DNA from: Methanobacteriota archaeon
GTDB lineage: Archaea > Halobacteriota > Methanomicrobia > Methanomicrobiales > Methanospirillaceae
DNA: 46,209 bases
Assembly: GCA_029547145.1 (NCBI GenBank)
Contig: JAKPPV010000031.1
Location: 1-46,209, forward strand
Direction of reading: 5' to 3'
In this document: positions 8,340-17,700 of the stretch, piece by piece
Numbering within the stretch: position 1 is the stretch's first letter
How the letters are laid out: each line of letters opens with the position of its first letter
Notes under the pieces: model-generated
Seen by the model: the letters and a program-made list of their open reading frames with translations, nothing else
Database searches by the model: none
What the model was told of the DNA's origin: nothing
Translations under genes and position numbers: made by a program

Positions 8340-10448
8340 TTATTTGGGCGGGCCTGCCCGTAGCGTTTCCATCAGCGCCGGCACGTCCGTCACCGGTCGT
8401 CCGCAGGTCCGGCCGGCGCAGACGTATGCCGTCGCCTTTCCGTCGACCATCGCCATCCCGGCCGTGAACGGTGCGAGCCGGCGGACAGCATCGCCCTCTC
8501 TCCCGGCGGGAACGAAGAGGACGGTCGTCGTCGGCAGGTAGGTCCCCAGGAGGGCGGCGAGCATCCCCTCCGTGTCCTCCGCCCCCGGCGTCCCGACCAC
8601 CACCACCTCCTGCGACTCGCCGGCGACCATCTCGAGGCCGGAGAGGAAGAGGGTCGCGATCGTCGGTGAGGTGGCGAGCGGAGCGGTGTAGAGGCGTGCG
8701 ACCTCCGCCGCCCGCTCCTCGTAGACCGGGTCCCCCAGGAGGCGGGCGAGGCGGACCAGGACGAGGTACGCGGCGGAGTTCGCCGAGGGGTACGCCCCGT
8801 CGAAGGTCTCCTTCTGCCGCACGACCAGCCCGGTCGCCCCCGCCGCCGCCGAGAAGAACCCGCCGTGCTCCCTGTCCCGGAAGTCGGAGAGCATCCGGTC
8901 GACGAGCGCCTTCGCGGTTGCGAGCCGGCCCGGGTCGAAGGTCGCCGCGTAGACCTCGAGCAGGCCCCAGGCGAGGTAGGCGTAGTCCTCGGCCATACCG
9001 GCGATCGCGGCATCCCCGTCGCGATAGCGGTGGAGCAGGCGGTTCTCCGGTGTCCGGAGCCGGAGCAGGACGAAGTCGAGGGCCGCCTCTGCCGCCTCGA
9101 TGTAGGGGGGGTGGCCGAACGCCCGTCCGGCCGCCGCGAGGGCCGCGATCGCAAGGCCGTTCCAGCTCGTGAGGACCTTGTCGTCGACCGCCGGCCGGAC
9201 CCGCCGGCAACGCGCCGCAAGGAGCCGTTCGCGCGCGGCCTCGAGCAGGACCGCCACCTCCCTGGGGGTCCGCCCGAGCCCCGCGGCCGCCTCCTCGACC
9301 GTCGTCACCCGGTACAGGACGTTGAGCCCCCGCCGTTCCGGCTGGGCCGGGTCGGTGAAGTTCCCGCCGGCCCGGACGCGGAAGACGCGGTAGAATACCT
9401 CCCTCTCCCCCGATGGGAGGAGCCGGTCCAGTTCCTCCTTCGTCCAGAGGTAGAACTTTCCCTCCTCGCCCTCGGAGTCCGCATCCTGGGCCGAGTAGAA
9501 GGCTCCATCGTCGGAACGGAGTTCGCCGAGGAGATAGATGAGCGTCTCCTCCGCCGTCCGGCGGTAGGTCGCCTTCCCCGTCGCCTGGAACGCCTCGGCG
9601 CAGGCGAGCACAAAGAGCGCCTGGTCGTAGAGCATCTTCTCGAAGTGGGGGACGAGCCAGCGTGCGTCGGTCGAGTAACGGTGAAGCCCGTAACCGACCT
9701 GGTCGTAGACGCCCCCCCGCCGGATGGCCTCCAGGGTCCGTTCCACCATCTCGAGCGCATGGGGCTCGCCCGTCCTGCGCCAGTACCGGAGGAGGAAGAG
9801 GAGGTGATGGGGGGTCGGAAACTTCGGCGCGTGGCCGAACCCGCCGTGGAGCGAGTCGAACTGGAGCGCGAGCCCCTCGAACCCGGCTTGCAGCACCTCT
9901 CTTCCCACCTCCCCTGCCGGCGGCTCGGCGGCCGTCATGGAGAGGGATGCGACGATCTCCGCCGCCGCCTCTTCGAGCGCACCCCGTTTTTCGGTCCACA
10001 TCGCCGCGATACGCGGCAGGAGCTCGAGCAGCCCGGTCGTCCCGAGCCGGCTCTCCTTCGGGAAGTAGGTGCCGGCAAAGAACGGGCGTCGGTCCGGGGT
10101 CATGAAGACCGTGAGCGGCCAGCCCCCCGAGCCGGTCAGCAGGTGGCAGACGGTCATGTAGAGCTGGTCCACGTCCGGCCTCTCCTCGCGGTCGACCTTG
10201 ATGCAGACGAATGCATCGTTGAGGAGCCTTGCCACCCCGGGGTCCTCGAACGACTCCCGGGCCATCACGTGGCACCAGTGGCAGGTCGCGTACCCGATCG
10301 AGAGAAAGACCGGGCGGTCGAGCGTGCGGGCGCGTTCGAAGGCCTCGTCGCCCCAGGGGTACCAGTCGACCGGCTGGTGGGCATGCGCCAGCAGGTAGGG
10401 GCTCTTCTCGTGGATCAGCCGGTTTGCCGGCCGGGCATCATCGATCAT
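8340..10448 (-). CDS. DUF255 thioredoxin-domain protein (YyaL/SPATA20 family)
   Basis: Cytoplasmic protein of 702 residues: an N-terminal thioredoxin-like domain with CHWC (in [13 protein letters not shown]) and the family entry motif [25 protein letters not shown], then a long alpha/alpha-barrel region resembling six-hairpin glycosidases, ending in a conserved [12 protein letters not shown] tail. The biochemical role of the family is not established. The frame is open to a GTG at 10481, but GGAGAGGTGG sits a few bases before the ATG at 10448, which I take as the start. It follows uvsE by 45 nt on the same strand. A broken relative of its 3' end lies at 5223-5395. Confidence 0.88.
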   Translation of the reverse strand: MIDDARPANRLIHEKSPYLLAHAHQPVDWYPWGDEAFERARTLDRPVFLSIGYATCHWCHVMARESFEDPGVARLLNDAFVCIKVDREERPDVDQLYMTVCHLLTGSGGWPLTVFMTPDRRPFFAGTYFPKESRLGTTGLLELLPRIAAMWTEKRGALEEAAAEIVASLSMTAAEPPAGEVGREVLQAGFEGLALQFDSLHGGFGHAPKFPTPHHLLFLLRYWRRTGEPHALEMVERTLEAIRRGGVYDQVGYGLHRYSTDARWLVPHFEKMLYDQALFVLACAEAFQATGKATYRRTAEETLIYLLGELRSDDGAFYSAQDADSEGEEGKFYLWTKEELDRLLPSGEREVFYRVFRVRAGGNFTDPAQPERRGLNVLYRVTTVEEAAAGLGRTPREVAVLLEAARERLLAARCRRVRPAVDDKVLTSWNGLAIAALAAAGRAFGHPPYIEAAEAALDFVLLRLRTPENRLLHRYRDGDAAIAGMAEDYAYLAWGLLEVYAATFDPGRLATAKALVDRMLSDFRDREHGGFFSAAAGATGLVVRQKETFDGAYPSANSAAYLVLVRLARLLGDPVYEERAAEVARLYTAPLATSPTIATLFLSGLEMVAGESQEVVVVGTPGAEDTEGMLAALLGTYLPTTTVLFVPAGREGDAVRRLAPFTAGMAMVDGKATAYVCAGRTCGRPVTDVPALMETLRAGPPK

Positions 10449-10493
10449 CGTCCACCTCTCCGGGCCGGAGATGGGGTCCACAGGTATTTGAGG

Positions 10494-11399
10494 CTAGCGA
10501 ACGGGGCCGGCCTGCAGCCTGGGGTCGTCCCGGGCCACCTCCAGGGCGAGGAGCGCGCTCCTCTCCTTGTCCTTGACCTCGAGCATGATGTCGGGGTCGC
10601 AGGCACGGCTCTCGTCGAGGAACCGGGCGAACGCCGCAGGGTCGAGCGTGGGCGCGTGGGCCCCGGCCCGCCGCCCCTCCGCCTGGGTGGAGAAGTCGAC
10701 CATCATGTTCCCGTCCCCCGGTTCCCAGGTGGCCGCCACGCGCACAAGGACGCCTTCCACCGGCCCGCCGGTCCCGAACACCTCGTGGTGGAACCGGTCG
10801 AAGAGGACGGGGATCCCCGTCTCGGCGCTGATCGCGAGGCAGTCCTCGACCGAGTACCGCCCATCGTCATTCTCGATCACCAGCCGTCGCCGGACCGCCT
10901 CGGGGAGGCGGCCCGCGCGGTCGATGAAGCGGTGAAGGCTCGCCGTTCGATCGCCGTAGACCCCGCCGACGTGCACCTGGACCCTGGCCGTACGGTCCAG
11001 GCCCATGAGGTCGAGGACCTCCGCGTGGTACTCCAGCTCGGCGACCGACCGGTCCAGGACCCCGCGGTCGGGTCCGTTGATCACGACGAACTGGTCGGGG
11101 TGCATCGAGATCCGGTGTCCCTCCTCCCGGACCCGCCGGCCGACGCGGGCAAGGGCGGGTCCGCACGCCTCCTGCCAGGTGTCCGTGCAGACCGGGTGAG
11201 AGGCGAACGGGACCAGGCCCGAGCCGATCCGGAAGAAGAAAAGGCCCGCCTCCCGGTTGAAGGCGAGTATCCGCTCGAGGCAGGCGAGGTTCGCCGCCAC
11301 GGTCGCGTAGAGCCGTTCCCGGGAGTACGACGCGAGGCGGAAGGTCCGGCCGGCGCTGCAGCCGATCGAACGGTTGATGCAGGGGTACCCGATCCGCAC
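10494..11399 (-). CDS. uvsE: UV DNA damage endonuclease
   Basis: TIM-barrel endonuclease that nicks DNA 5' to UV photoproducts and other lesions, starting an alternative excision repair route. The 301 residues begin RIGYPCINRSIGC and contain FFRIGSGLVPFASHP, the metal-binding stretches SMHPDQFVVI and YHAEVLDLMG, and later VIENDDGRYSVEDCL, DRFHHEVFG and MLEVKDKERSALL, which cover the His, Glu and Asp metal ligands of the family. It is divergently transcribed from a MutY-like glycosylase 69 nt away, so the two repair genes may share a regulatory region. Confidence 0.9.
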   Translation of the reverse strand: MRIGYPCINRSIGCSAGRTFRLASYSRERLYATVAANLACLERILAFNREAGLFFFRIGSGLVPFASHPVCTDTWQEACGPALARVGRRVREEGHRISMHPDQFVVINGPDRGVLDRSVAELEYHAEVLDLMGLDRTARVQVHVGGVYGDRTASLHRFIDRAGRLPEAVRRRLVIENDDGRYSVEDCLAISAETGIPVLFDRFHHEVFGTGGPVEGVLVRVAATWEPGDGNMMVDFSTQAEGRRAGAHAPTLDPAAFARFLDESRACDPDIMLEVKDKERSALLALEVARDDPRLQAGPVR

Positions 11400-11468
11400 G
11401 ACGAGAGCTGGGGCCGGGACGGGTAAATATCTGCAGGCTTATGCAGCGGAACGGAGATACTGTTCCGG

Positions 11469-12389
11469 ATGGACCGCCAGGCGCCCCTCCTCCCGGGCAG
11501 CGAGGCCGGGCGGACGCATGCGTTCGCCGCCGCACTCACCCGCCACGGCCCGACCGGGGCCGTGATCGTCTCTTTCCGCGAGCTCGTCCTCGGGTTCTAC
11601 CGGGTCCACGGGCGCCGGATGCCCTGGCGCGAGACCACCGACCCCTATCGCATCCTCGTCTCCGAGGTGATGCTCCAGCAGACCCGGGTCGAACGCGTCC
11701 TCCCCCGGTACGTAACCTTCATCGATGCCTTTCCCACCGTCGTGGCGCTCGCCGACGCCCCGGTCTCGCGGGTCCTCGCCGCCTGGCAGGGGCTCGGGTA
11801 CAACCGGCGGGCGCTCGCCCTCCGGGCGGCCGCCGCCCGGATCGTCACCGTCTACGGCGGCCGGATCCCCGATGACCCGTCCGAGCTGGTGACCCTTCCC
11901 GGCGTCGGGCCTGCCACGGCGGCGGCCGTCGCTGTCTATGCCTTCAACCGTCCCGAGGTCTTCATCGAGACCAACGTCCGGCGGGTCTTTCTTCACTGCT
12001 TCTTCCCGGGCCGGGACCGGGTCAGGGACGCGGAGCTCCTCCCGCTCGTGCGCATGGCCCTCGACCGCGACCGCCCGCGGGAGTGGTACTGGGCCCTGAT
12101 GGACTACGGCACCCATCTTGCGAGGACCATGCCGAACCCGAACTGGCGCTCGGCCCACCACGCGGTCCAGGGGCGGTTCGAGGGCTCCCGGCGGCAGCTC
12201 CGTGGCCGGGTCCTCGCCGCCCTCCTCTCGGCCGGCCCGCTCACCCTCGACGAGCTCGCCGCCTCCACCGGGGCCGGTCCGGACCGTACCGGACCGGTCC
12301 TCGCCGGGCTGGTCGTGGAGGGATTTATCGCCGAGGACGGGCCGTTCTACCGGATCCGGGACGGTCCTGCCACCGATCAATTGAAGTAG
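11469..12389 (+). CDS. MutY-like HhH-GPD adenine glycosylase lacking the 4Fe-4S cluster
   Basis: Base-excision repair glycosylase, 306 residues. It has PWRETTDPYRILVSEVMLQQTRV with the catalytic Glu at 66, the helix-hairpin-helix LPGVGPATA at 143-151, and no lysine at the lyase position, as in monofunctional MutY. Two features are odd. The Asp expected after the hairpin is Glu 167 (FIETNVRRV). The four C-terminal cysteines that bind 4Fe-4S in MutY/EndoIII are missing, replaced by MDYGTHLARTMPNPNWRSAHH. The last 80 residues look like a small winged-helix domain, not the MutY MutT-like domain. Substrate could be A opposite 8-oxoG or another mismatch. Confidence 0.8.
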   Translation: MDRQAPLLPGSEAGRTHAFAAALTRHGPTGAVIVSFRELVLGFYRVHGRRMPWRETTDPYRILVSEVMLQQTRVERVLPRYVTFIDAFPTVVALADAPVSRVLAAWQGLGYNRRALALRAAAARIVTVYGGRIPDDPSELVTLPGVGPATAAAVAVYAFNRPEVFIETNVRRVFLHCFFPGRDRVRDAELLPLVRMALDRDRPREWYWALMDYGTHLARTMPNPNWRSAHHAVQGRFEGSRRQLRGRVLAALLSAGPLTLDELAASTGAGPDRTGPVLAGLVVEGFIAEDGPFYRIRDGPATDQLK

Positions 12390-12409
12390 GTGCACCGGGT
12401 AGATATGGT

Positions 12410-13198
12410 GTGGACAAAAAAAGGGTCAAGGACTACATGACCTACGACGTCGTCACGGTGGACGCCACGGGGACGGTCAGGGACGTCTTCGAACGGATCA
12501 AGACCACCCAGCATGACGGCTTTCCCATCGTCGATGCCGAGAGGGAGGTGGTGGGCTATGTGGCTGCCCGCGATCTCCTCTTCGCCCATCCGTCCACCCC
12601 CGTCACCGAGGTGATGTCGAAACACCTGATCGTTGCCGACCCCGAGATGAGCATCTCTGACGCGGCGCGGGTGATCTTCCGGTCCGGGATCCAGAAGCTC
12701 CCCGTTGTCGACGAGAAGAACCGGCTCCTCGGGATCATCTCCAACACGGACGTGATCCGGTCGCAGATCGAGCATGTCTCTCCGGAGAAGGTCTTCAACT
12801 TCATCACGACCCTCAAGACGCTCTACGGGATCGAGCCGCGCCTCCGCCGGGGCTCGGTCGAGATCCGGAACCTGCTTCCCACCCAGTCCAAGATCTACGA
12901 GGACGAGCTGGAGGGAAGGATGTACGAGATCAGAAAGGGCCTGGCCGAACCCCTGATCGTCGTGAACCGTCCGGGCCGGACCATCCTGGTCGACGGTCAC
13001 CACCGGGCGATCGCGGCGAAGAGGCTCGGGATCGAGCGCCTCGATGCCTACATCATCGAGATCGAAGAGGATGTCGAGCTCGGGCTGGAGCGGACCGCCC
13101 GGTCATTGAACCTCGCCTCGCTCGATGACATCCAGGTGCTCGACTACGCCCGCCATCCGCTGGTCGCCCTGACCCACCGGCTCGTGAAGAGGGTATAA
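12410..13198 (+). CDS. CBS-pair protein with ParB/Srx-like C-terminal domain
   Basis: Protein of 262 residues starting at a GTG 20 nt after the glycosylase stop. Residues about 6-120 form two CBS repeats (VKDYMTYDVVTVD..., VTEVMSKHLIVAD... with IISNTDVIRS at the end), which usually bind adenine nucleotides. Residues about 140-235 resemble a ParB/sulfiredoxin-like nuclease fold with PLIVVNRPGRTILVDGHHRAIAAKRLGI; the DGHHR motif is the expected nucleotide- or metal-contacting site. Such fusions occur in methanogens with unknown function; an energy- or nucleotide-sensing enzyme is a reasonable guess. It may be co-transcribed with the glycosylase. Confidence 0.8.
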   Translation: MDKKRVKDYMTYDVVTVDATGTVRDVFERIKTTQHDGFPIVDAEREVVGYVAARDLLFAHPSTPVTEVMSKHLIVADPEMSISDAARVIFRSGIQKLPVVDEKNRLLGIISNTDVIRSQIEHVSPEKVFNFITTLKTLYGIEPRLRRGSVEIRNLLPTQSKIYEDELEGRMYEIRKGLAEPLIVVNRPGRTILVDGHHRAIAAKRLGIERLDAYIIEIEEDVELGLERTARSLNLASLDDIQVLDYARHPLVALTHRLVKRV

Positions 13199-13211
13199 AG
13201 GGTCCTCTTTT

Positions 13212-14390
13212 TCACGATCCCTCGTACCGGCAGTCGAACTCCTCGTTGAGCACGTGCTCCTTCACGACGGTCCCCTCCGGCACGATCACCTCCGGCCAGA
13301 GACGGGTCTTGGAGTGGATCACGACTCCCCGCTGGAGCATGGACCGGGGCCCGATCACGGTATCGTTCTCGATGGAGCAGCCCTCGCGGACCACCGTGTC
13401 GTTATCGATGATCGAGCCGGAGACCGTGCAGTTCGGGCCGATCACGATCCGGTTGTACAGCGACGAGCTGAAGATCTTGGTGTTCGCCTTGATCGAGCAG
13501 TTCTCGCCGATCGAGGTGTAGGGTCCGATCAGGGCGTTCTCCTCGATGATCGTCCCCGAGCCGATCGCGACAGGCCCAATCACCCGGGCGTTGTTCCCGA
13601 GCGAGATCGAGTCACCGAGCTGGACCGGCCCGAGCACCTGAGCCCCCTTCATCGAGAGGTTGCCGCTGATGTTCGTCACCGAGATCCGCTGGAGCATCCA
13701 GCGTTCTGCCATCCGCAGCGACGAGGGGCTGCCCACGTCGGTCCAGTTACCGCGGGCGAGCCAGCCCTTCAACCGCTCGCCCCGCTCCATCAGGGCGGGA
13801 AAGAGGTCCTTCGCGAAGTCGTACTTCGTGTTCGGCGGGATGTGATCGAAGACCGCCGGGTCGCAGACATACATCCCCGTCGAGGCCAGGTTGCTGAAGA
13901 TCTCGCCGGGCGCCGGTTTCTCCTTGAACCGGAGGATGTCGTAGTTCGCATCCAGCTCGGCGATCCCGTACTCCGACGGGTCGTCGATCGAGATCAGGCC
14001 GATCGTGACGATCCCGTCGTTGCGCTGATGCTCGCGGAAGAATTCCAGGACGTTGAGGTCGGTGACGTGATCGCCACCGACGACGAGGAAGGGGGCGCCG
14101 TCGAGGTGGGCCTGCGCGTTCTTGACCGAGCCCGCGGTCCCCATCTTGGTCTCCTCCTGGACGTAGGTGATCTCAACCCCGAAGAGCGACCCGTCCCCGA
14201 GCGCCTCCTGGATCACCGAACCGAGGTACCCGAGGGTGATCACGATCTCGTGGAACCCCATGTTCGAGAGGTGGGCGACGAGATGCTGGATCGAAGGACG
14301 GTTGACGATCGGGATGCAGGGCTTGGGACGCTCAAAGGTCAGGGGCCGGAGGCGCGTGCCTTCGCCTCCGCACATGATGCAGACCTTCAT
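13212..14390 (-). CDS. Sugar-phosphate nucleotidyltransferase with left-handed beta-helix domain
   Basis: Makes an NDP-sugar from a sugar 1-phosphate. The 392 residues have the N-terminal GGEGTRLRPLTFERPKPCIP signature at about 8-27, LVVGGDHVTD in the nucleotidyltransferase domain, and from about residue 250 hexapeptide repeats (IGPVAIGSG..., ALIGPYTSIG..., TVIGPRSM) forming a left-handed beta helix. This layout fits archaeal glucose-1-P thymidylyl/uridylyl-type or mannose-1-P guanylyltransferases; specificity cannot be read by eye. It converges with the CBS gene (13 nt gap). Its product could feed surface glycans or pseudomurein-free envelope glycosylation. Confidence 0.86.
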   Translation of the reverse strand: MKVCIMCGGEGTRLRPLTFERPKPCIPIVNRPSIQHLVAHLSNMGFHEIVITLGYLGSVIQEALGDGSLFGVEITYVQEETKMGTAGSVKNAQAHLDGAPFLVVGGDHVTDLNVLEFFREHQRNDGIVTIGLISIDDPSEYGIAELDANYDILRFKEKPAPGEIFSNLASTGMYVCDPAVFDHIPPNTKYDFAKDLFPALMERGERLKGWLARGNWTDVGSPSSLRMAERWMLQRISVTNISGNLSMKGAQVLGPVQLGDSISLGNNARVIGPVAIGSGTIIEENALIGPYTSIGENCSIKANTKIFSSSLYNRIVIGPNCTVSGSIIDNDTVVREGCSIENDTVIGPRSMLQRGVVIHSKTRLWPEVIVPEGTVVKEHVLNEEFDCRYEGS

Positions 14391-14498
14391 GCTGACCGTT
14401 ATGTTCTTCTACCGGTTTAAGGGTGCGGGGCTCCGGTGGACGGGCTCCGGCCTGCCTGCAGGGGATCGGACGGGCCCCGGTCGCAGGACCGGGGAAAT

Positions 14499-14507
14499 GT
14501 ATATAAG
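14499..14507. promoter_or_regulatory. Strong TATA-like element in the divergent intergenic region
   Basis: TGTATATAA is flanked by GGGGAAA on the plus strand, and on the minus strand it reads CCGAAAAATACTTATATAC, a good BRE plus TATA. On the minus strand it would serve the nucleotidyltransferase (leader about 80 nt). On the plus strand it would start a transcript near 14530, which meets a TCTCGC-loop-GCGAGA hairpin followed by T-rich sequence at 14626-14650. The direction cannot be decided by eye. Nothing else in 14391-14683 looks like a gene. Confidence 0.45.
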
Positions 14508-14683
14508 TATTTTTCGGTCTACGGAACGGTCGCGCCGCGTGGTCGAACGCAGATCCGGCCGATCTGACTTCGGCAATGCGTGCCCTGCCGGCGTCTCTCC
14601 ACAATATCCCTGAATTTTGAATATGTCTCGCTTTTCGGCGAGATATTTTGAGAACACAAAAAAGAAAGTTTAAGTGCTCTGAG

Positions 14684-14692
14684 GATATATAG
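14684..14692 (+). promoter_or_regulatory. TATA box for the 1189-residue protein
   Basis: GATATATAG lies 34 nt before the ATG at 14726, placing a start near 14710-14716 and a leader of about 10-16 nt, as usual in this window. A second AT-rich element (AAAGAAAGTTTAAG, 14662-14674) just upstream could be an alternative box. Confidence 0.55.
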
Positions 14693-14725
14693 TGAAAAGA
14701 GATAAATGTATTGATAGGTCGGTAG

Positions 14726-17700
14726 ATGCAGAACCCTCAGAATCTTGTCGATCCGCTTGAAAAAGCAATAAATACGCGTGATATCGCGAGTATCGACGAT
14801 ATCGTCCAGAGTCTCGGGCGGATACCGAAGAGGAAGGACCGGGCCGTCCAGCTCCAGCTCGCCAACCGTGCGCTGATCGCGGCGGCACTCGAACAGGACG
14901 AACCCTCCTACCTCCGGTTCCTCCAGGAACTGCCCCGGGAAGAGGTGGAGCACCTGGTCGTCCGGCTCACCGAGCACTACCTCAACCACCAGGACGAGCG
15001 CTGGATCGACGCGATCCTCCAGGTGACTGGGCATCTCGACCGGAAGAGCAGCCAGTCCCGGGTCCTCTCGCAGGTCTCGAGGACTCTGGTCGAGACGGGG
15101 GTGAGGGACCGGAGGCAGGTGCTGATCGAACGCGGGATGGGGATCCTCTCGGAGATCAGCTTCCGCAAGTACCGCTCCGCCCTGCTGATCGAGATCGTCC
15201 CCTCCCTGATCTCCTGGGGGATCACAACCCACGACATCCGGTACCACCGCCGGGCGCTCGAGCTTGTCCCCGAGATCGCCGACGTCTCGGAGCGGGCGGA
15301 CCTCCACTGCGACATCGTGACCGCGATGGTGACGATCGGGATCGCCGAACGGGACCTCTCGATCGTCTACGAGGCGATCCGTTCCGCGAGCGAGATCATG
15401 CAGAAACTCCGTCGGATCAACTGCACCCTCGCGATCATCGATATGACCTGGCGATCACCGATCTCGCGGTCGATCTCGGAGATCAGGACCTTCATGGGCG
15501 CCTTCTCCGATCTGCCCGGGGACCGGCAGGTCGAGATCTTCGAGTGCCTGGTCCAGGAGCTCCTCGAGCGGATGAAGGACCGTTCCCAGCTCTACTCGAT
15601 CCTCCTCTCGCTCGAGCGCGACATGCCCGGGTCCCGGCGGCACCTCGTCATCAGGCTCCTCAAGAAGGCGGAGGCGACGGGGGACCACTGGTTCATCAAG
15701 AAAGCGCTCGAGTTCAACGGACGGATCACCGATGCGGACCAGATCCCGATAAAGGAGATCGTCCACTCGGCCATCCTGATCGCGGAGAAGACCCGGAACC
15801 CCGACTTTCTCGTCGCCGTCCTCCCGCTTGTCGAGCGGCTCTACGATCGGGCCTCCGCGACGCGGACCTACCTCCAGTTCACGAACACCCTACTCCGGAT
15901 CGGCGACTTCTACGACGCGATCGAGACTCACTCCCGGGTCGATATGACCGACCCGCTTCACCGTCACCAGGCGGACGAGGCCAGCGTCCGGCTCCTGAAG
16001 GAAGCGATCCTCCGTGACGAGATCGACCTGGTCAACACGCGGGTCCTCTCGCTCCTGGAGACCGGTCAGGCGGAGACCGCGGTCTACCGGGCTGTGTACG
16101 AACTCTGCAAGGAGCACCCGTTCAGCGATACGGTCGGGCACATCGGCGCCATCCGCGCACTGGCGCGCCTCCATCCCCGCGCGGACCAGCTCCTGCTCGA
16201 CTCGATCACGATCCTGGTCGAGCACGGCTTTCTGGTCGAGGGCGACCCCGGCGTCCTGATCGACCTCGCTGAGGGGATCGAAGAGCTTCCGGTCCGGGAG
16301 GGGGCGATCGCCTTCGTCATCCGGAACCTGACCACCATCGGCGTCGAGAAGAAGAGCCGCGACTTTCTCCAGCGGGCGATCGGGCTCGCCTCCAGTATCG
16401 AGGGGCAGCACACCCGTTCCGAGGCCCTCTTCTCCGTGATCGAGGCCGCCTCGCTCCTTGCGGTCAAGCAGTCCGACCTCGACCTCCTCCGGCGGATGCG
16501 GGCCTGGTCCACCTCGCTCCTGGAGAGGGAGTACGCGACGGGGGCGATCGGCAAGATCGTGCAGGGCATGGTGAGATACGCCCTGATCGAGAAGGCGCCC
16601 TTCGCGCTCGACGAGGCGCACGGGCTGCTCGAGCTGATCGAGGACGGGAGCCTGAAGAAGCAGCTGACCGAGCGGGTGATCGAGGCCTATATCCGTGTCG
16701 GTTGTCTCCGCCTCGAGGAGTCGGCGGCGACCTATCAGTCGCCTGACTTTGCCGAGGAGGCCCGCCCGTTCCAGCAGGCCCTCTCGCTCATTCACGCGTA
16801 CACGGACCCGGGCCAGGTCTCGCTCAGGATCGCGGGCGCGATCGATATCGTCCTCCAGTACGCCGAGCGGTCGAATGCGGTCCATTTCTTCGTCCCGCTC
16901 ACCCTCTTCTCGCTCGAGATCGAGGATCCGCTCGAGCGGGACGCGATGATCACCCGGATCGCCGGAGGGCTCCGGGAAATCGTGGAGCTCCTCGACTCCA
17001 CCGATCCCTATGAGGTCCTCGCCTACCTCCTGATGAGGCTCGACCAGGCGGAGACGTCGCACCTGATCATGGACCTGGCCCGGCAGCTCAACCAGCAGAT
17101 CAAGGAGCCGTACACGCGCCTCTCCGGAATGTCCACCCTCGCCGACCTCTTCATCCGCCAGGGACGGCGCGAGCAGGCAGATGCCCTGGTCGACGACATC
17201 CTCGCACGGCTCGACAGTCTGCCTCACCGGTACCAGCAGGTCCTGATCCTGGCGGACGTCGCGACGCTGCTCGTCGGCGCCGACTCCGGGCGGGCGTACG
17301 CCTGCCTGGAGCGTGCGATCTCCCTCCTTGACGGGGTCGAACCGGACCGCGCCTCGTTCGTACGGGTGCAGCTCGTCCTCTCGATCGTGAACCTCCATGC
17401 CCTGAACCGGAGCGAAGATGACCTGACCCGTGCGATGGCGATCGTCGAGGGGATCTCGAACCCCGAGGACTACATCGAGGCCCTGATCGCGGTCTCGAAC
17501 ATGGTCCGGGACAGGCCCGGCTCCTGCCGCGAGATCCTCCGCCTCGTATCGCGCTCGATCGAGGCGATCCAGAGCCCGTACGAGCGGGGCACGGCGCTCC
17601 TGAACGTGATCCCGATCGCCGAGGCCTGCGGGGAGCACTCATACGTCGAGACCTTTCTGGGAGAGGTTGAGCGGTCGATGAACCGGATCAACATCCCCTT

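Noticed and set aside
8865-11426. 853-codon plus-strand open frame
   Set aside because: It runs antisense to the DUF255 and uvsE genes, is rich in Arg/Glu/Pro/Gly as expected of GC-rich antisense frames, and has no recognisable domain.
13254-14420. 388-codon plus-strand open frame
   Set aside because: Antisense shadow of the nucleotidyltransferase, whose domains are clear on the minus strand.
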